Origin: Candidatus Izemoplasmatales bacterium
Lineage (GTDB): Bacteria; Bacillota_I; Bacilli_A; Izemoplasmatales; Hujiaoplasmataceae
Reading direction: 5' to 3'
Assembly: GCA_028697025.1 (NCBI GenBank)
Contig: JAQVFZ010000006.1
Span: 1 to 32,827, forward strand
Length of the DNA: 32,827 nucleotides
This document shows positions 1-9,013 of this stretch, in pieces. Position 1 is the first letter of the stretch, and every line of letters starts with the position of its first letter. The position numbers and the translations under genes are program-made. The notes beneath the pieces are model-generated. The model was not told the origin of the DNA. It did not search any database and saw only the letters and a program-made list of their open reading frames with translations.

Positions 1-2
1 AG

Positions 3-65
3 CCTGATGAAATTGCTGAAAGTATTGAAAAAATAATCAATGAAAGTTTCAAGGAGGACACAAGC
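3..65 (+). CDS. Possible C-terminal end of an upstream gene (GdpP/DHH-type is a guess from usual synteny), in frame with rplI
   Basis: Frame 3 is open from the window edge ([21 protein letters not shown]) with no stop before the rplI ATG. Frame 1 stops at 34-36 and frame 2 stops immediately. Confidence 0.35.
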
Positions 66-512
66 ATGAAACTAATTCTTATCAAAGACGTTAAAGGGAA
101 AGGCAAGAAAGGCGATATTATTGAAGTTGCTACAGGATATGGCAACTATCTGCTTACTTCAAAACACGCCATTGCGGCCAGCCCTGCCAATATGAAATCT
201 CTTAATGAAGAGATGGACAAATTGAAACAAGAAGCCAACAAGGAATATCAGAATGCCCTCGAATTGAAAAAGATAATCGACGAAAGCCCAATCAAACTTT
301 ATGTCAAACTAGGCGAATCCGGCAAGCTTTTTGGTTCAATAAACTCAAAGCAAATTGCAGACGAACTTAAAAAGACATACAATATCGTCGTCGATAAAAG
401 AAAAATCGAATTAAGCGACAATATTAATTCCTTAGGAAAATATGAAATAAACATTAAGTTGCATAAAGAAGTTACCGCAGTAATTAACATTCAAGTTCTA
501 GAACAAGAATAG
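66..512 (+). CDS. rplI: 50S ribosomal protein L9
   Basis: 148 aa, [30 protein letters not shown] is a typical L9 N-terminus; SD aaggagg 8 nt upstream. Confidence 0.96.
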   Translation: MKLILIKDVKGKGKKGDIIEVATGYGNYLLTSKHAIAASPANMKSLNEEMDKLKQEANKEYQNALELKKIIDESPIKLYVKLGESGKLFGSINSKQIADELKKTYNIVVDKRKIELSDNINSLGKYEINIKLHKEVTAVINIQVLEQE

Positions 513-566
513 AGAGGAGCAAAAGTTTTAATTCCCAATTCGGGATTAACTTTAACGATTGATAAT

Positions 567-1889
567 ATGGAATCATTACTCTATAGTCTGGAAGCGGAAG
601 AATCGGTATTGGGTTCTGTCTTCTTCAACAATAATGAAATGAATGTTATTGCGGATAAGCTCCAGGTGGAAGACTTCTATAGCCCTAACAATCAAATTAT
701 TTACAAGTCGATGCTGTCGCTGTTTCATAATGACAGTGCCATTGATATCATCACAGTGATCAATCACTTGGAAAACACCAATAATCTGGATAAAGTCGGC
801 GGACGCGAATATATAATCAATTTGGCGTCAGTCGTACCTTCAACAGCTAATTTATCTGAATACATCAACATTGTCAAAGACCGTTCTGTCTTAAGAAGAC
901 TTCAGGAAAAGTTTTCAGAACTTATCGAAAAATCCAAAGCCGTCGAAGATGCCCCGCATTTTATTGATACCGTGGAAAAAGAAATTTTCGAAATTACAAA
1001 AAACAGACGTTCTTCCGATTTCATCAATATTTCGGAAATCGCCGAAGAGACCATCAACAAACTAGCTGAACGAGAGCAAGTCGTTGATAATGTCACCGGA
1101 CTTGACACGAGATATAAAGCTTTGAACACCTATACTTTGGGGCTGCAACCGTCCGACCTTTTGATTGTTGCCGCTCGACCGGGTATTGGTAAGACGGCTT
1201 TTGCATTAAATTTGGCGCTTAATATCGGATCATTGGAAAGAAGACCGCACATTGCCTTTTTCTCTTTGGAAATGGGTGTTGAACAATTGTTGCTTAGACT
1301 ACTGAGCGCTCAATCGTCAATATCAAACACCAAACTGAGAAAAGCTGATTTATCACCTACCGAATGGGAAAGATTGCAAACAGCTGTTAAAAATCTAAAA
1401 GGCACAAATATTTACTTTGATGATTCCGGTACAGTAGAGGTAATGGATTTAAGAAGTAAATGCCGTAAGCTAAAACAAAACAACAAATTGGATTTAGTCA
1501 TTGTCGACTACCTCCAACTTTTAAGCGGATCTGGCGTCTATAAGGGCAATAGAGTCCAGGAAGTATCGGAAATATCACGGGTACTTAAAGAAATGGCTCG
1601 AGAGCTAAAGGTTCCCGTAGTCGCTTTAAGTCAGTTGTCACGTGGCATTGAACAAAGAAAAGGCGAAGACAAACGTCCTAAAATGTCGGACTTGAGAGAG
1701 TCTGGATCCATTGAACAAGATGCTGACATCATCATTTTCCTTTATGTAAAAGATGAGGATAGCGAAGATGAACGCAAAAGAAATTTAACGCAATTTTCAG
1801 TTGCGAAAAACCGACACGGAACTCCAGGCGACTTCCAGTTGATTTTCAACAAGGAAACCTCGAAATTCAATTCCTATGCCGGTGATTAA
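567..1889 (+). CDS. dnaB: Replicative DNA helicase DnaB (DnaC in Bacillus)
   Basis: 440 aa; Walker A ARPGIGKTAFALN, VIVDYLQLL, SQLSRGIEQR, SDLRESGSIEQDAD. Confidence 0.96.
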   Translation: MESLLYSLEAEESVLGSVFFNNNEMNVIADKLQVEDFYSPNNQIIYKSMLSLFHNDSAIDIITVINHLENTNNLDKVGGREYIINLASVVPSTANLSEYINIVKDRSVLRRLQEKFSELIEKSKAVEDAPHFIDTVEKEIFEITKNRRSSDFINISEIAEETINKLAEREQVVDNVTGLDTRYKALNTYTLGLQPSDLLIVAARPGIGKTAFALNLALNIGSLERRPHIAFFSLEMGVEQLLLRLLSAQSSISNTKLRKADLSPTEWERLQTAVKNLKGTNIYFDDSGTVEVMDLRSKCRKLKQNNKLDLVIVDYLQLLSGSGVYKGNRVQEVSEISRVLKEMARELKVPVVALSQLSRGIEQRKGEDKRPKMSDLRESGSIEQDADIIIFLYVKDEDSEDERKRNLTQFSVAKNRHGTPGDFQLIFNKETSKFNSYAGD

Positions 1890-1900
1890 GAGAGGAAAAA

Positions 1901-2965
1901 ATGTTACTAGATAGATTAATTCAACTTGAAGAAAGATACCTGGAAATCGGCGAATTAATGTCTCGACCAGAGATTGCCGTCGATGTAAAAAAGGTGACCG
2001 AACTTGCAAAAGAGTTCGCTAAACTAGAAAAGCCGGTCTTGAAGTTCCGTGAATATAAAGCTGTAGTTGAATCACTTGACGGACTAAAAGAAATGGCTAA
2101 AGACAAAGATAGCGATATTAGAGATATGGCTGAAGCCGAATTGGAAGAAGCTAGAGAAAAAATAGTAAAATTGGAAGAAGAATTGGAATTGCTGCTAATA
2201 CCAAAGGATCCCAATGACGAGAAAAACGTCATTGTTGAAATCAGAGGAGCCGCTGGTGGCGACGAAGCCAATATTTTTGCCGGCGACCTTTACCGGATGT
2301 ATTCCAAATATGCCGAAGCAATGGATTGGAAAATAGAACTTCTATATATAGAACCAAAGGAGGCCGGCGGTTTTTCACAAATTGAATTCATGGTTACTGG
2401 CGAAAACGTCTATTCATATCTAAAATATGAATCAGGAGTGCATCGAGTCCAAAGAGTGCCGCAAACTGAATCGGCCGGCAGAATCCATACCTCGACAGCG
2501 ACAGTGGTAGTCTTGCCCGAAGCTGAAGAAATAGACTTTGAGATGGATATGGAAGATGTCAGGGTTGACGTATTCTGTTCTTCCGGACCAGGAGGACAAT
2601 CAGTCAATACGACTAAATCAGCCGTTCGCGTTACCCATGTGCCGACCGGAACTGTAGCTCAATGCCAGGACGGTAAGAGTCAACATGAAAACAAAGCTTC
2701 GGCTCTCAGAATTCTTCGTTCCAGGTTATATGATGCAATGCTGCAAGAAAAACTTGACAAAGAAGGCGAAGAAAGAAAATCCAAAGTCGGAACCGGCGAC
2801 AGAAGCGAAAAAATCAGGACCTACAATTATCCGCAAAATCGCGTTACCGACCACCGTATCAATCTAACCATCCAACAACTTGACCGAATTATTGACGGCA
2901 GATTGGATGCGGTTATCGAAGCTTTAATAGCTGAAGAGCAAAGAAGAAAGTTGGCTAAACAATAA
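1901..2965 (+). CDS. prfA: Peptide chain release factor 1
   Basis: 354 aa; GGQ motif (SSGPGGQSVNTT), PQT in the PxT position (VPQTES); SD agagagg. Confidence 0.95.
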   Translation: MLLDRLIQLEERYLEIGELMSRPEIAVDVKKVTELAKEFAKLEKPVLKFREYKAVVESLDGLKEMAKDKDSDIRDMAEAELEEAREKIVKLEEELELLLIPKDPNDEKNVIVEIRGAAGGDEANIFAGDLYRMYSKYAEAMDWKIELLYIEPKEAGGFSQIEFMVTGENVYSYLKYESGVHRVQRVPQTESAGRIHTSTATVVVLPEAEEIDFEMDMEDVRVDVFCSSGPGGQSVNTTKSAVRVTHVPTGTVAQCQDGKSQHENKASALRILRSRLYDAMLQEKLDKEGEERKSKVGTGDRSEKIRTYNYPQNRVTDHRINLTIQQLDRIIDGRLDAVIEALIAEEQRRKLAKQ

Positions 2966-3813
2966 TGTTCAATTATAAAGAAGTTCTAAAGAACGCAAAA
3001 TCTTTGACGAGAAAAGCAGGCAAAGAAACCAGCGCTACAGAACTTCTCTTTTTGAATTTTTCCGGTCTTTCCCAAAGCGAACTCTATCTTAGATACGAAG
3101 AAGATATGCCCGAAAAAGAGAGGATTATTTTTGAAGACGCCTTAAATCTTTATTTAATAAAGAATATACCTGTTCAACAGATTATCGGTCATGTCTATTT
3201 TTACGGATATAAATTCCTTGTCAGAAATACCGCCTTGATTCCTCGCTTTGAGACAGAAGAGTTGGTGGCGAACGTTTTGATATATTATGACGAGTATTTT
3301 AAAGGAAAAAATGTCGATGTCGTTGATATCGGAACTGGTTCCGGATGTCTGGCAATTGCCTTAAGCAAAGAAGAACCGATGATGAAAATGGTTGCGACCG
3401 ACATCAGTGCCGAAGCCTTGAACTTAGCCAAAGAAAACGCCACTAGCCTTGAAGCGAAAGTTGAATTCATTCAAGGCGACATGGTTAAACCCCTATTGGG
3501 AAGGAAATTCGACATTTTGGTTTCCAACCCGCCTTACATTCCCAATGAAGAGAAGATTGACGCAATCATCTATGACAATGAACCGCATTTGGCTTTATTC
3601 GGTGGTGAAGACGGTTTAGACTTCTATCGCCAAATTCTTAAAGACGCCAATAAGATACTTAAGGAAAAATCAATTATCGCTTTTGAACATGCATATGATA
3701 AAAAAGAAGAATTGACCTTGATTGCAAGAAAATATTTTCCTAATAGCGAAATCTTCACATTAAAGGATATGCAAAAAAAAGATCGTATGACATTTATCAT
3801 CACAGGATTTTAA
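2965..3813 (+). CDS. prmC: Release factor glutamine methyltransferase PrmC
   Basis: 282 aa; DIGTGSGCLAIAL SAM motif and NPPYIP catalytic motif; start overlaps the prfA stop. Confidence 0.94.
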   Translation: MFNYKEVLKNAKSLTRKAGKETSATELLFLNFSGLSQSELYLRYEEDMPEKERIIFEDALNLYLIKNIPVQQIIGHVYFYGYKFLVRNTALIPRFETEELVANVLIYYDEYFKGKNVDVVDIGTGSGCLAIALSKEEPMMKMVATDISAEALNLAKENATSLEAKVEFIQGDMVKPLLGRKFDILVSNPPYIPNEEKIDAIIYDNEPHLALFGGEDGLDFYRQILKDANKILKEKSIIAFEHAYDKKEELTLIARKYFPNSEIFTLKDMQKKDRMTFIITGF

Positions 3814-3839
3814 TTAGCCAGAAATTGGCTATTTTTTTT
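3814..3839 (+). terminator. Intrinsic terminator after prmC
   Basis: agcca-gaaat-tggct stem followed by attttttt. Confidence 0.75.
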
Positions 3840-3840
3840 A

Positions 3841-3860
3841 TAATAATATATATATTATTA
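3841..3860. repeat. Perfect 20-bp AT palindrome taataatatatatattatta
   Basis: Self reverse-complementary, immediately after the prmC terminator. Confidence 0.8.
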
Positions 3861-3906
3861 GCAGGAATCACTCAAGTTTTTTCAAAAAAATACAAGAATA
3901 AATCGG

Positions 3907-3936
3907 TTGACAATTGAAAAATTTTGCGTATATTAT
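3907..3936 (+). promoter_or_regulatory. Sigma-A type promoter for topA
   Basis: TTGACA - 18 nt - TATTAT. Confidence 0.65.
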
Positions 3937-3954
3937 ATAAGGGCGAGGTGAATT

Positions 3955-6060
3955 ATGGCTAAAAAACTTGTAATCGTAGAATCCCCATCTAAATCCAAAA
4001 CCATATCGCGTTATCTTGGCAACGACTATAGTGTCGCTGCTAGTGTTGGTCATATCCGTGATTTGGCTACCAGCGGCAAAGGTGGGCTTGGGATTGATGT
4101 CGATAACGGATTCACGCCAAATTATCAAATTCTCGACAAGAAAAAGGGAGTTGTCAAAGAACTTAATGCTCTTATTAAAAGTGCCAAAGAAATCTATCTT
4201 GCAACCGACCCCGACCGCGAAGGAGAAGCAATTTCCTGGCATCTTTACGACACCTTGAATATCAAGGGCAAAGAAGTAAAAAGAGTCGTATTTAATGAAA
4301 TAACCAAAGACGCAGTCATTAATGCCATTAATCATCCGCGAGATATTGATTTGAACTTGGTTTCTTCCCAGGAAACCCGAAGGATGATGGACAGAATCAT
4401 CGGTTTTAAACTATCTACGCTGTTACAATCAAAGATCAAATCGAAATCTGCGGGTCGAGTTCAATCCGCTGCCCTAAAATTAATTGTTGATCTGGAAAGA
4501 GAAATTGAAAAGTTCATTCCGGAAGAATATTATGAAATCTATGCAAACTTCGGGAAAATAGAAACTCAGTTATTCAAGGTAAACGGAGAAAATCCAGATA
4601 TAAAGACGGATGATGAAGCCACAAGCTTAATCAGAAAACTTGATGATTATTTCTTGGTTAAAGAATTATCTAAGAAAGAATCAAAATCCTATTCTAAACC
4701 AGCATTGACCACATCTGCGCTCCAGCAAGCGGCTGCGAACAAGTATAACTATACTGCAGAAAAGACGATGCGAATTGCCCAGGTATTGTACGAAGGGTTA
4801 GAATATCGAGGCGAAATGGTGGGCTTGATTACATACATGCGTACGGATTCCACACGCCTGTCGGATAAGTTCGTCAATGAAACGAAGGATTTCATTAAGA
4901 ACACTTTTGGTTCAAAATACGTTGGTTACTATCGTGCACCAAAAAACAAAGAAAATGCACAAGACGCACATGAAGCAATTCATCCTACTTCAGTCTTAAG
5001 AACTCCTGAAGATTTTAAAGCTTATCTTGACCAACAAGAAACAATAAAAAGTAAGGCAAAGGATGGAAAATCCTCCAACGTGACTTCTTCGCAACTATAT
5101 AAGATATATAAGTTAATCTATGATAAAGCTGTTGGTTCATTGATGAGTCCTTCCGTGAATGAAGTCACCACACTTTTGTTAGAAAATAATAACACCATTT
5201 TTAAGGCTTCTTGCTCAAAACCGCTTTTCGACGGGTACTTGAAGTTGACGAAAGATTATGAAGATAAAGAAAAGAAAACTTCAGACATTGAAAACTTCAC
5301 CGAAGGCGATACCATAAAGGCGGATAATATTGAAAAGAAACAACTTTTCACTACCCCTCCAGCAAGATATACGGAAGCCAAATTAATTAAAGATATGGAA
5401 GATTTGGGTATTGGTAGACCTTCAACCTATGCTTCGACACTTTCGACACTATCAAACAGAAAATATGTTCGTGTCGAAGATAAGAAACTAATTCCCACTG
5501 ATCAAGGAAAAATCACCATTGATCAGTTAAATCAATTCTTCCATGATTTCATCAGTCCAAGTTATTCTCGGAAAATGGAAGAAACATTAGATGAAATAGC
5601 TGAAGGCAATGAATTGCAATTAAATGTATTACAGGACTTTTACAATTACTTTGAACCATTGGTAAATAAAGCCAAAATCAAAATGGAAAAATTGGCTCCA
5701 GTCAAAACTGGTGAAACTTGCCCTAAATGCGGTTCACCAATGGTTAAGAAAATTGGAAAATTTGGCGAATTTGAAGCTTGTTCAAGGTTTCCAAAATGTA
5801 AATACATCAAACCAAAAGAAAAACTTCAACCTCAAGACACCACAGTCAAATGCCCAAGTTGCAACGTTGGTACTTTAGTAGTTAAAATCGCAACCAAAGG
5901 CAAAAATAAAGGCAATAAATTCCTAGCCTGTTCAGAGTTTCCTAGGTGCAAGTACATCTCTCCGCTTAAAGTCGTAGACGAATTGTGTCCTGACTGCGAC
6001 AACGTTGTGGTGAAAGACGAACACGGAGTTACTCGTTGTATAACAGGTAAAAAATGCTAA
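3955..6060 (+). CDS. topA: DNA topoisomerase I
   Basis: 701 aa; MAKKLVIVESPSKSKTI, active-site region GLITYMRTDSTR, DLGIGRPSTYA; two C4 zinc ribbons and a truncated third. Confidence 0.96.
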   Translation: MAKKLVIVESPSKSKTISRYLGNDYSVAASVGHIRDLATSGKGGLGIDVDNGFTPNYQILDKKKGVVKELNALIKSAKEIYLATDPDREGEAISWHLYDTLNIKGKEVKRVVFNEITKDAVINAINHPRDIDLNLVSSQETRRMMDRIIGFKLSTLLQSKIKSKSAGRVQSAALKLIVDLEREIEKFIPEEYYEIYANFGKIETQLFKVNGENPDIKTDDEATSLIRKLDDYFLVKELSKKESKSYSKPALTTSALQQAAANKYNYTAEKTMRIAQVLYEGLEYRGEMVGLITYMRTDSTRLSDKFVNETKDFIKNTFGSKYVGYYRAPKNKENAQDAHEAIHPTSVLRTPEDFKAYLDQQETIKSKAKDGKSSNVTSSQLYKIYKLIYDKAVGSLMSPSVNEVTTLLLENNNTIFKASCSKPLFDGYLKLTKDYEDKEKKTSDIENFTEGDTIKADNIEKKQLFTTPPARYTEAKLIKDMEDLGIGRPSTYASTLSTLSNRKYVRVEDKKLIPTDQGKITIDQLNQFFHDFISPSYSRKMEETLDEIAEGNELQLNVLQDFYNYFEPLVNKAKIKMEKLAPVKTGETCPKCGSPMVKKIGKFGEFEACSRFPKCKYIKPKEKLQPQDTTVKCPSCNVGTLVVKIATKGKNKGNKFLACSEFPRCKYISPLKVVDELCPDCDNVVVKDEHGVTRCITGKKC

Positions 6061-6215
6061 AGGGAAAAAGTTCATAAAAACATCACGTTCACGCATATCT
6101 AACCTGTGTTAGAATAATACTACAGCTACCGATGTAGTTGAATTTCCCCTTAAGTGTCTATAACACACTTACCCTTCCTTAAAATTCGTCTCACTTCCCT
6201 GAGGCGAATTTTTCA
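6061..6215 (+). ncRNA. Candidate structured small RNA (or topA 3'UTR-derived sRNA)
   Basis: Hairpins TCTAAC-CTGT-GTTAGA (6098-6113), ACTACA..TGTAGT (6119-6138), TAAGTGT-CTATAAC-ACACTTA (6151-6171), then a terminator hairpin; C-rich linkers and terminator loop. Not recognised as a known family. Confidence 0.45.
6182..6214 (+). terminator. Intrinsic terminator ending the topA transcript/candidate sRNA
   Basis: AAATTCGTCTCA-cttccc-TGAGGCGAATTT, 12-bp stem with one G-U pair, then TTC. Confidence 0.8.
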
Positions 6216-6224
6216 TTATTAAGT

Positions 6225-6253
6225 TTAGCAATTTTTCAATTTTATGATATAAT
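6225..6253 (+). promoter_or_regulatory. Promoter for ftsY-ylxM-ffh
   Basis: TTAGCA - 17 nt - TATAAT. Confidence 0.65.
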
Positions 6254-6281
6254 ACATATAGATTTTTTAGGTGGTGAAACT

Positions 6282-7253
6282 ATGGGTTTGTTCTCCAAAC
6301 TTTTCAGCAGCAAGGAAAAGCAAAAAAAAGCAGAAAAATATAAAATAGGCATGATGAAGACAAGAAATCAATCTTTGTCATCATTAAAAGATATTTTGGC
6401 AAACTCAAAAACAATCGACGAAGATTTATTCGCTAAATTGGAAGAAATTTTTATCATGGCTGATATTGGCGTCGATACGGTAGTGGAGTTTGTGGAAAAT
6501 ATCAAAAATGTGGTAAAAAAAGAAAAGATTGAAAAACCATTGGATTTGGAAAACATCATCGTTGACCAAATGTTTGAGCTTTATCTGAAGGGTGAAGTCA
6601 TCAATACCAATATCAGGTTCAATAAAGACGGATTGACAGTCATCTTGTTTGTCGGTGTTAATGGAACAGGAAAAACGACTTCAATCGGCAAGCTGGCTTA
6701 TAGACTAAAAAATGAAGGCAAAACAGTGATGATGGCAGCCGGTGATACATTCAGAGCTGGAGCGATTAACCAACTTAAAGTCTTCGGCGAAAGAGTGGGA
6801 GTTGAAGTAATCGCGAAAGAAGCGGGCAGCGATCCTTCAAGTGTCATCTTTGACGCCATTAAACAAGCCAAGAGCAAAAATATCGATGTCTTGTTGATAG
6901 ATACCGCCGGTAGGTTGCAAAACAAAAAGAATTTGATGATGGAACTTGAAAAAATCAATCGCATCATCAAAAGAGAGACCAACAACGAAGAGTTTGAAAC
7001 GTTTTTGGTAATAGATGCCACAACCGGTCAAAACGGATTGTCTCAAGCACAGATATTTTCAGAAGTTACAAATATCAACGGCATAATTTTGACAAAACTC
7101 GATGGAACCGCCAAAGGCGGAATTGTCTTGGCTATCAGGAATAAACTGGGAATACCAATCAGCTTTGTCGGCCTTGGTGAAAAATTGACGGATTTGGAAT
7201 ATTTTGATATCGAGGATTATATTTATGGTCTATTCTCAGACTTTTTCGAATAG
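6282..7253 (+). CDS. ftsY: Signal recognition particle receptor FtsY
   Basis: 323 aa; GVNGTGKTTSIGKLA, AAGDTFRAGAINQL, LIDTAGRLQNK, LTKLDGTAKGG; short N-terminus lacking the long acidic A domain. Confidence 0.95.
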   Translation: MGLFSKLFSSKEKQKKAEKYKIGMMKTRNQSLSSLKDILANSKTIDEDLFAKLEEIFIMADIGVDTVVEFVENIKNVVKKEKIEKPLDLENIIVDQMFELYLKGEVINTNIRFNKDGLTVILFVGVNGTGKTTSIGKLAYRLKNEGKTVMMAAGDTFRAGAINQLKVFGERVGVEVIAKEAGSDPSSVIFDAIKQAKSKNIDVLLIDTAGRLQNKKNLMMELEKINRIIKRETNNEEFETFLVIDATTGQNGLSQAQIFSEVTNINGIILTKLDGTAKGGIVLAIRNKLGIPISFVGLGEKLTDLEYFDIEDYIYGLFSDFFE

Positions 7254-7262
7254 GTGATAATT

Positions 7263-7589
7263 ATGTCATATACAGTTGAAGAAACAATAAAGTATAATCA
7301 ATTGTTCGATGTTTATCAAGAATTGTTGACGGATAAACAAAGACTTTATTTTACATACTATTTCTCTGATGATTATTCATTGGCAGAGATAGGAGAGATT
7401 CTTAGCGTGAGCAGAAATGCAGTGCATTTACAGATTAAAAGCATCATCAACACCTTGGAAAATTTTGAATCAAAACTGCATGTTAACGATTTGATTGAAA
7501 CAGTTGATGAATTATTGGTTGCTTTGAAGGACGAAAAACTTAAACCCAAAACTTTAACGATCATAAAAAAGATAGAAAAGGTGAAATAA
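7263..7589 (+). CDS. ylxM: YlxM/p13-like putative SRP-associated DNA-binding protein
   Basis: MSYTVEETIKYNQLFDVYQELLTDKQRLYFTYYFSDDYSLAEIGEILSVSRNAVHLQIK HTH; conserved position between ftsY and ffh. ATG at 7263 preferred over GTG at 7254. Confidence 0.9.
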   Translation: MSYTVEETIKYNQLFDVYQELLTDKQRLYFTYYFSDDYSLAEIGEILSVSRNAVHLQIKSIINTLENFESKLHVNDLIETVDELLVALKDEKLKPKTLTIIKKIEKVK

Positions 7590-8978
7590 ATGGCTTTTGA
7601 GAATTTAACTGGACGTTTTCAGATGGCTTTGCGCCGATTGACAGGCAAAGGCTCTTTAACAGAAAAAGACATAGATGAAATGATGAGAGAAGTCAGACTT
7701 TCATTATTGGAAGCTGACGTCAACTACAAAGTTGTAAAAGAATTCACTGATGAAGTGAAAGAACTTGCTTATGGAGAAAAAATCCTCAAAGGGTTAAATC
7801 CAGGTCAGCAAGTTGTAAAAATCGTCAATGACGAATTGACAAAGTTGATGGGATCGGAAGCCAGCGAACTTAACCTGGAAGATGATTTCACTGTTATATT
7901 GATGGTTGGCTTGCAAGGCGCTGGTAAAACTACTACAGCCGGAAAACTAGCGAATTACATCAAGAAGAACAATAATCGCAAACCTTTATTGGTAGCTGCG
8001 GACATTTATCGTCCGGCAGCGATTGAACAACTTGAAACCGTAGGTAAGCAACTGGGTATCGAAGTTTTCCAAATGGGAAAAATCGAACCGGAGAAAATCG
8101 TCAAGCAAGCAATTGATTACGCCAAAAAGAATGAATTTGATCTAGTCATTATCGATACGGCGGGTCGTTTGCACATCGATGATTTCATGATGGACGAAAT
8201 CAAGAACATTGCGCAAATTACCAAACCTCAGGAAATACTGTTGACAGTTGATGCGATGACCGGACAAGACGCCGTCAATGTCGCCGAGACATTTAACGGT
8301 GCGTTAAAACTCACGGGTTGCATTCTTACTAAACTTGACGGCGATACTCGCGGTGGTGCAGCTTTATCAATCAGAAAAGTTACGGGAGTTCCGATAAAAT
8401 TTGCCGGAACCGGTGAAAAATTACAAGAGATTGAAGTTTTCCATCCGGAAAGAATGGCTTCTAGAATTCTTGGCATGGGCGACGTTTTGAGCTTGATTGA
8501 AAAAGCAACTGAGGAAATCGATGAAACCGAAGCCATGAACATGATGGAAAAGATGATGAGCGGCAACTTCAACTACAATGATTTATTGAAGCAAATGAAG
8601 ATGATTAGAAGAATGGGTAAATTTTCGGGAATATTGAAAATGTTACCGGGTCTTGGTTCTTTAGCCGATATGGATAAGGTTGACGACAAACAGATGGACT
8701 TCATCGAACCAATCATTTCCTCGATGACTCCAGAAGAAAGAAAAAACCCTGCCTTGCTCAATATGTCTTCTTCAAGAAGAAATAGAGTCGCTAGAGGTTC
8801 TGGACGTTCAACTACGGAAGTAAATCGTTTGATTACGATGCTCGAAAAACAAACCAAGCTTTTTAGACAAATGCAAGGAATGAATCCGAAAAGCATGGAA
8901 ACAATGTCGCAAAATGTGGCACAAGGCAATTTTCAGCCAAAACAAAGTCGGGCTGACAGAAGAAAAAACAAAAAATAA
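7590..8978 (+). CDS. ffh: Signal recognition particle protein Ffh
   Basis: 462 aa; GLQGAGKTTTAGKLA, DIYRPAAIEQL, DTAGRLH, Met-rich M domain. Confidence 0.96.
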   Translation: MAFENLTGRFQMALRRLTGKGSLTEKDIDEMMREVRLSLLEADVNYKVVKEFTDEVKELAYGEKILKGLNPGQQVVKIVNDELTKLMGSEASELNLEDDFTVILMVGLQGAGKTTTAGKLANYIKKNNNRKPLLVAADIYRPAAIEQLETVGKQLGIEVFQMGKIEPEKIVKQAIDYAKKNEFDLVIIDTAGRLHIDDFMMDEIKNIAQITKPQEILLTVDAMTGQDAVNVAETFNGALKLTGCILTKLDGDTRGGAALSIRKVTGVPIKFAGTGEKLQEIEVFHPERMASRILGMGDVLSLIEKATEEIDETEAMNMMEKMMSGNFNYNDLLKQMKMIRRMGKFSGILKMLPGLGSLADMDKVDDKQMDFIEPIISSMTPEERKNPALLNMSSSRRNRVARGSGRSTTEVNRLITMLEKQTKLFRQMQGMNPKSMETMSQNVAQGNFQPKQSRADRRKNKK

Positions 8979-8979
8979 T

Positions 8980-9007
8980 GCTCTGTGATTTTCACAGAGC
9001 CTTTTTT
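8980..9007 (+). terminator. Intrinsic terminator after ffh, facing the convergent HAD gene
   Basis: GCTCTGTGA / TCACAGAGC stem followed by CTTTTTT. Confidence 0.85.
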
Positions 9008-9013
9008 ATGGGT

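Noticed and set aside
1921-2271. Minus-strand ORF of 116 aa antisense to prfA
   Set aside because: Ser-rich, low-complexity shadow of the prfA frame; no RBS and no recognisable motif.
3868-4335. Minus-strand ORF of 155 aa overlapping the topA start
   Set aside because: Covers the topA promoter and N-terminus in antisense; Phe/Tyr/Ile-rich shadow composition, no RBS.
6061-6215. SRP (4.5S/scRNA) gene next to ftsY/ffh
   Set aside because: The conserved GGAAG-type SRP tetraloop and asymmetric loop motif are absent on both strands.
6061-6215. Known riboswitch (purine, preQ1, ZTP, fluoride, THF)
   Set aside because: Checked from memory for core motifs; none present. A covariance search would still be needed.
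8228-8929. Two minus-strand ORFs antisense to ffh
   Set aside because: Shadow ORFs opposite a well-conserved gene, no supporting signals.
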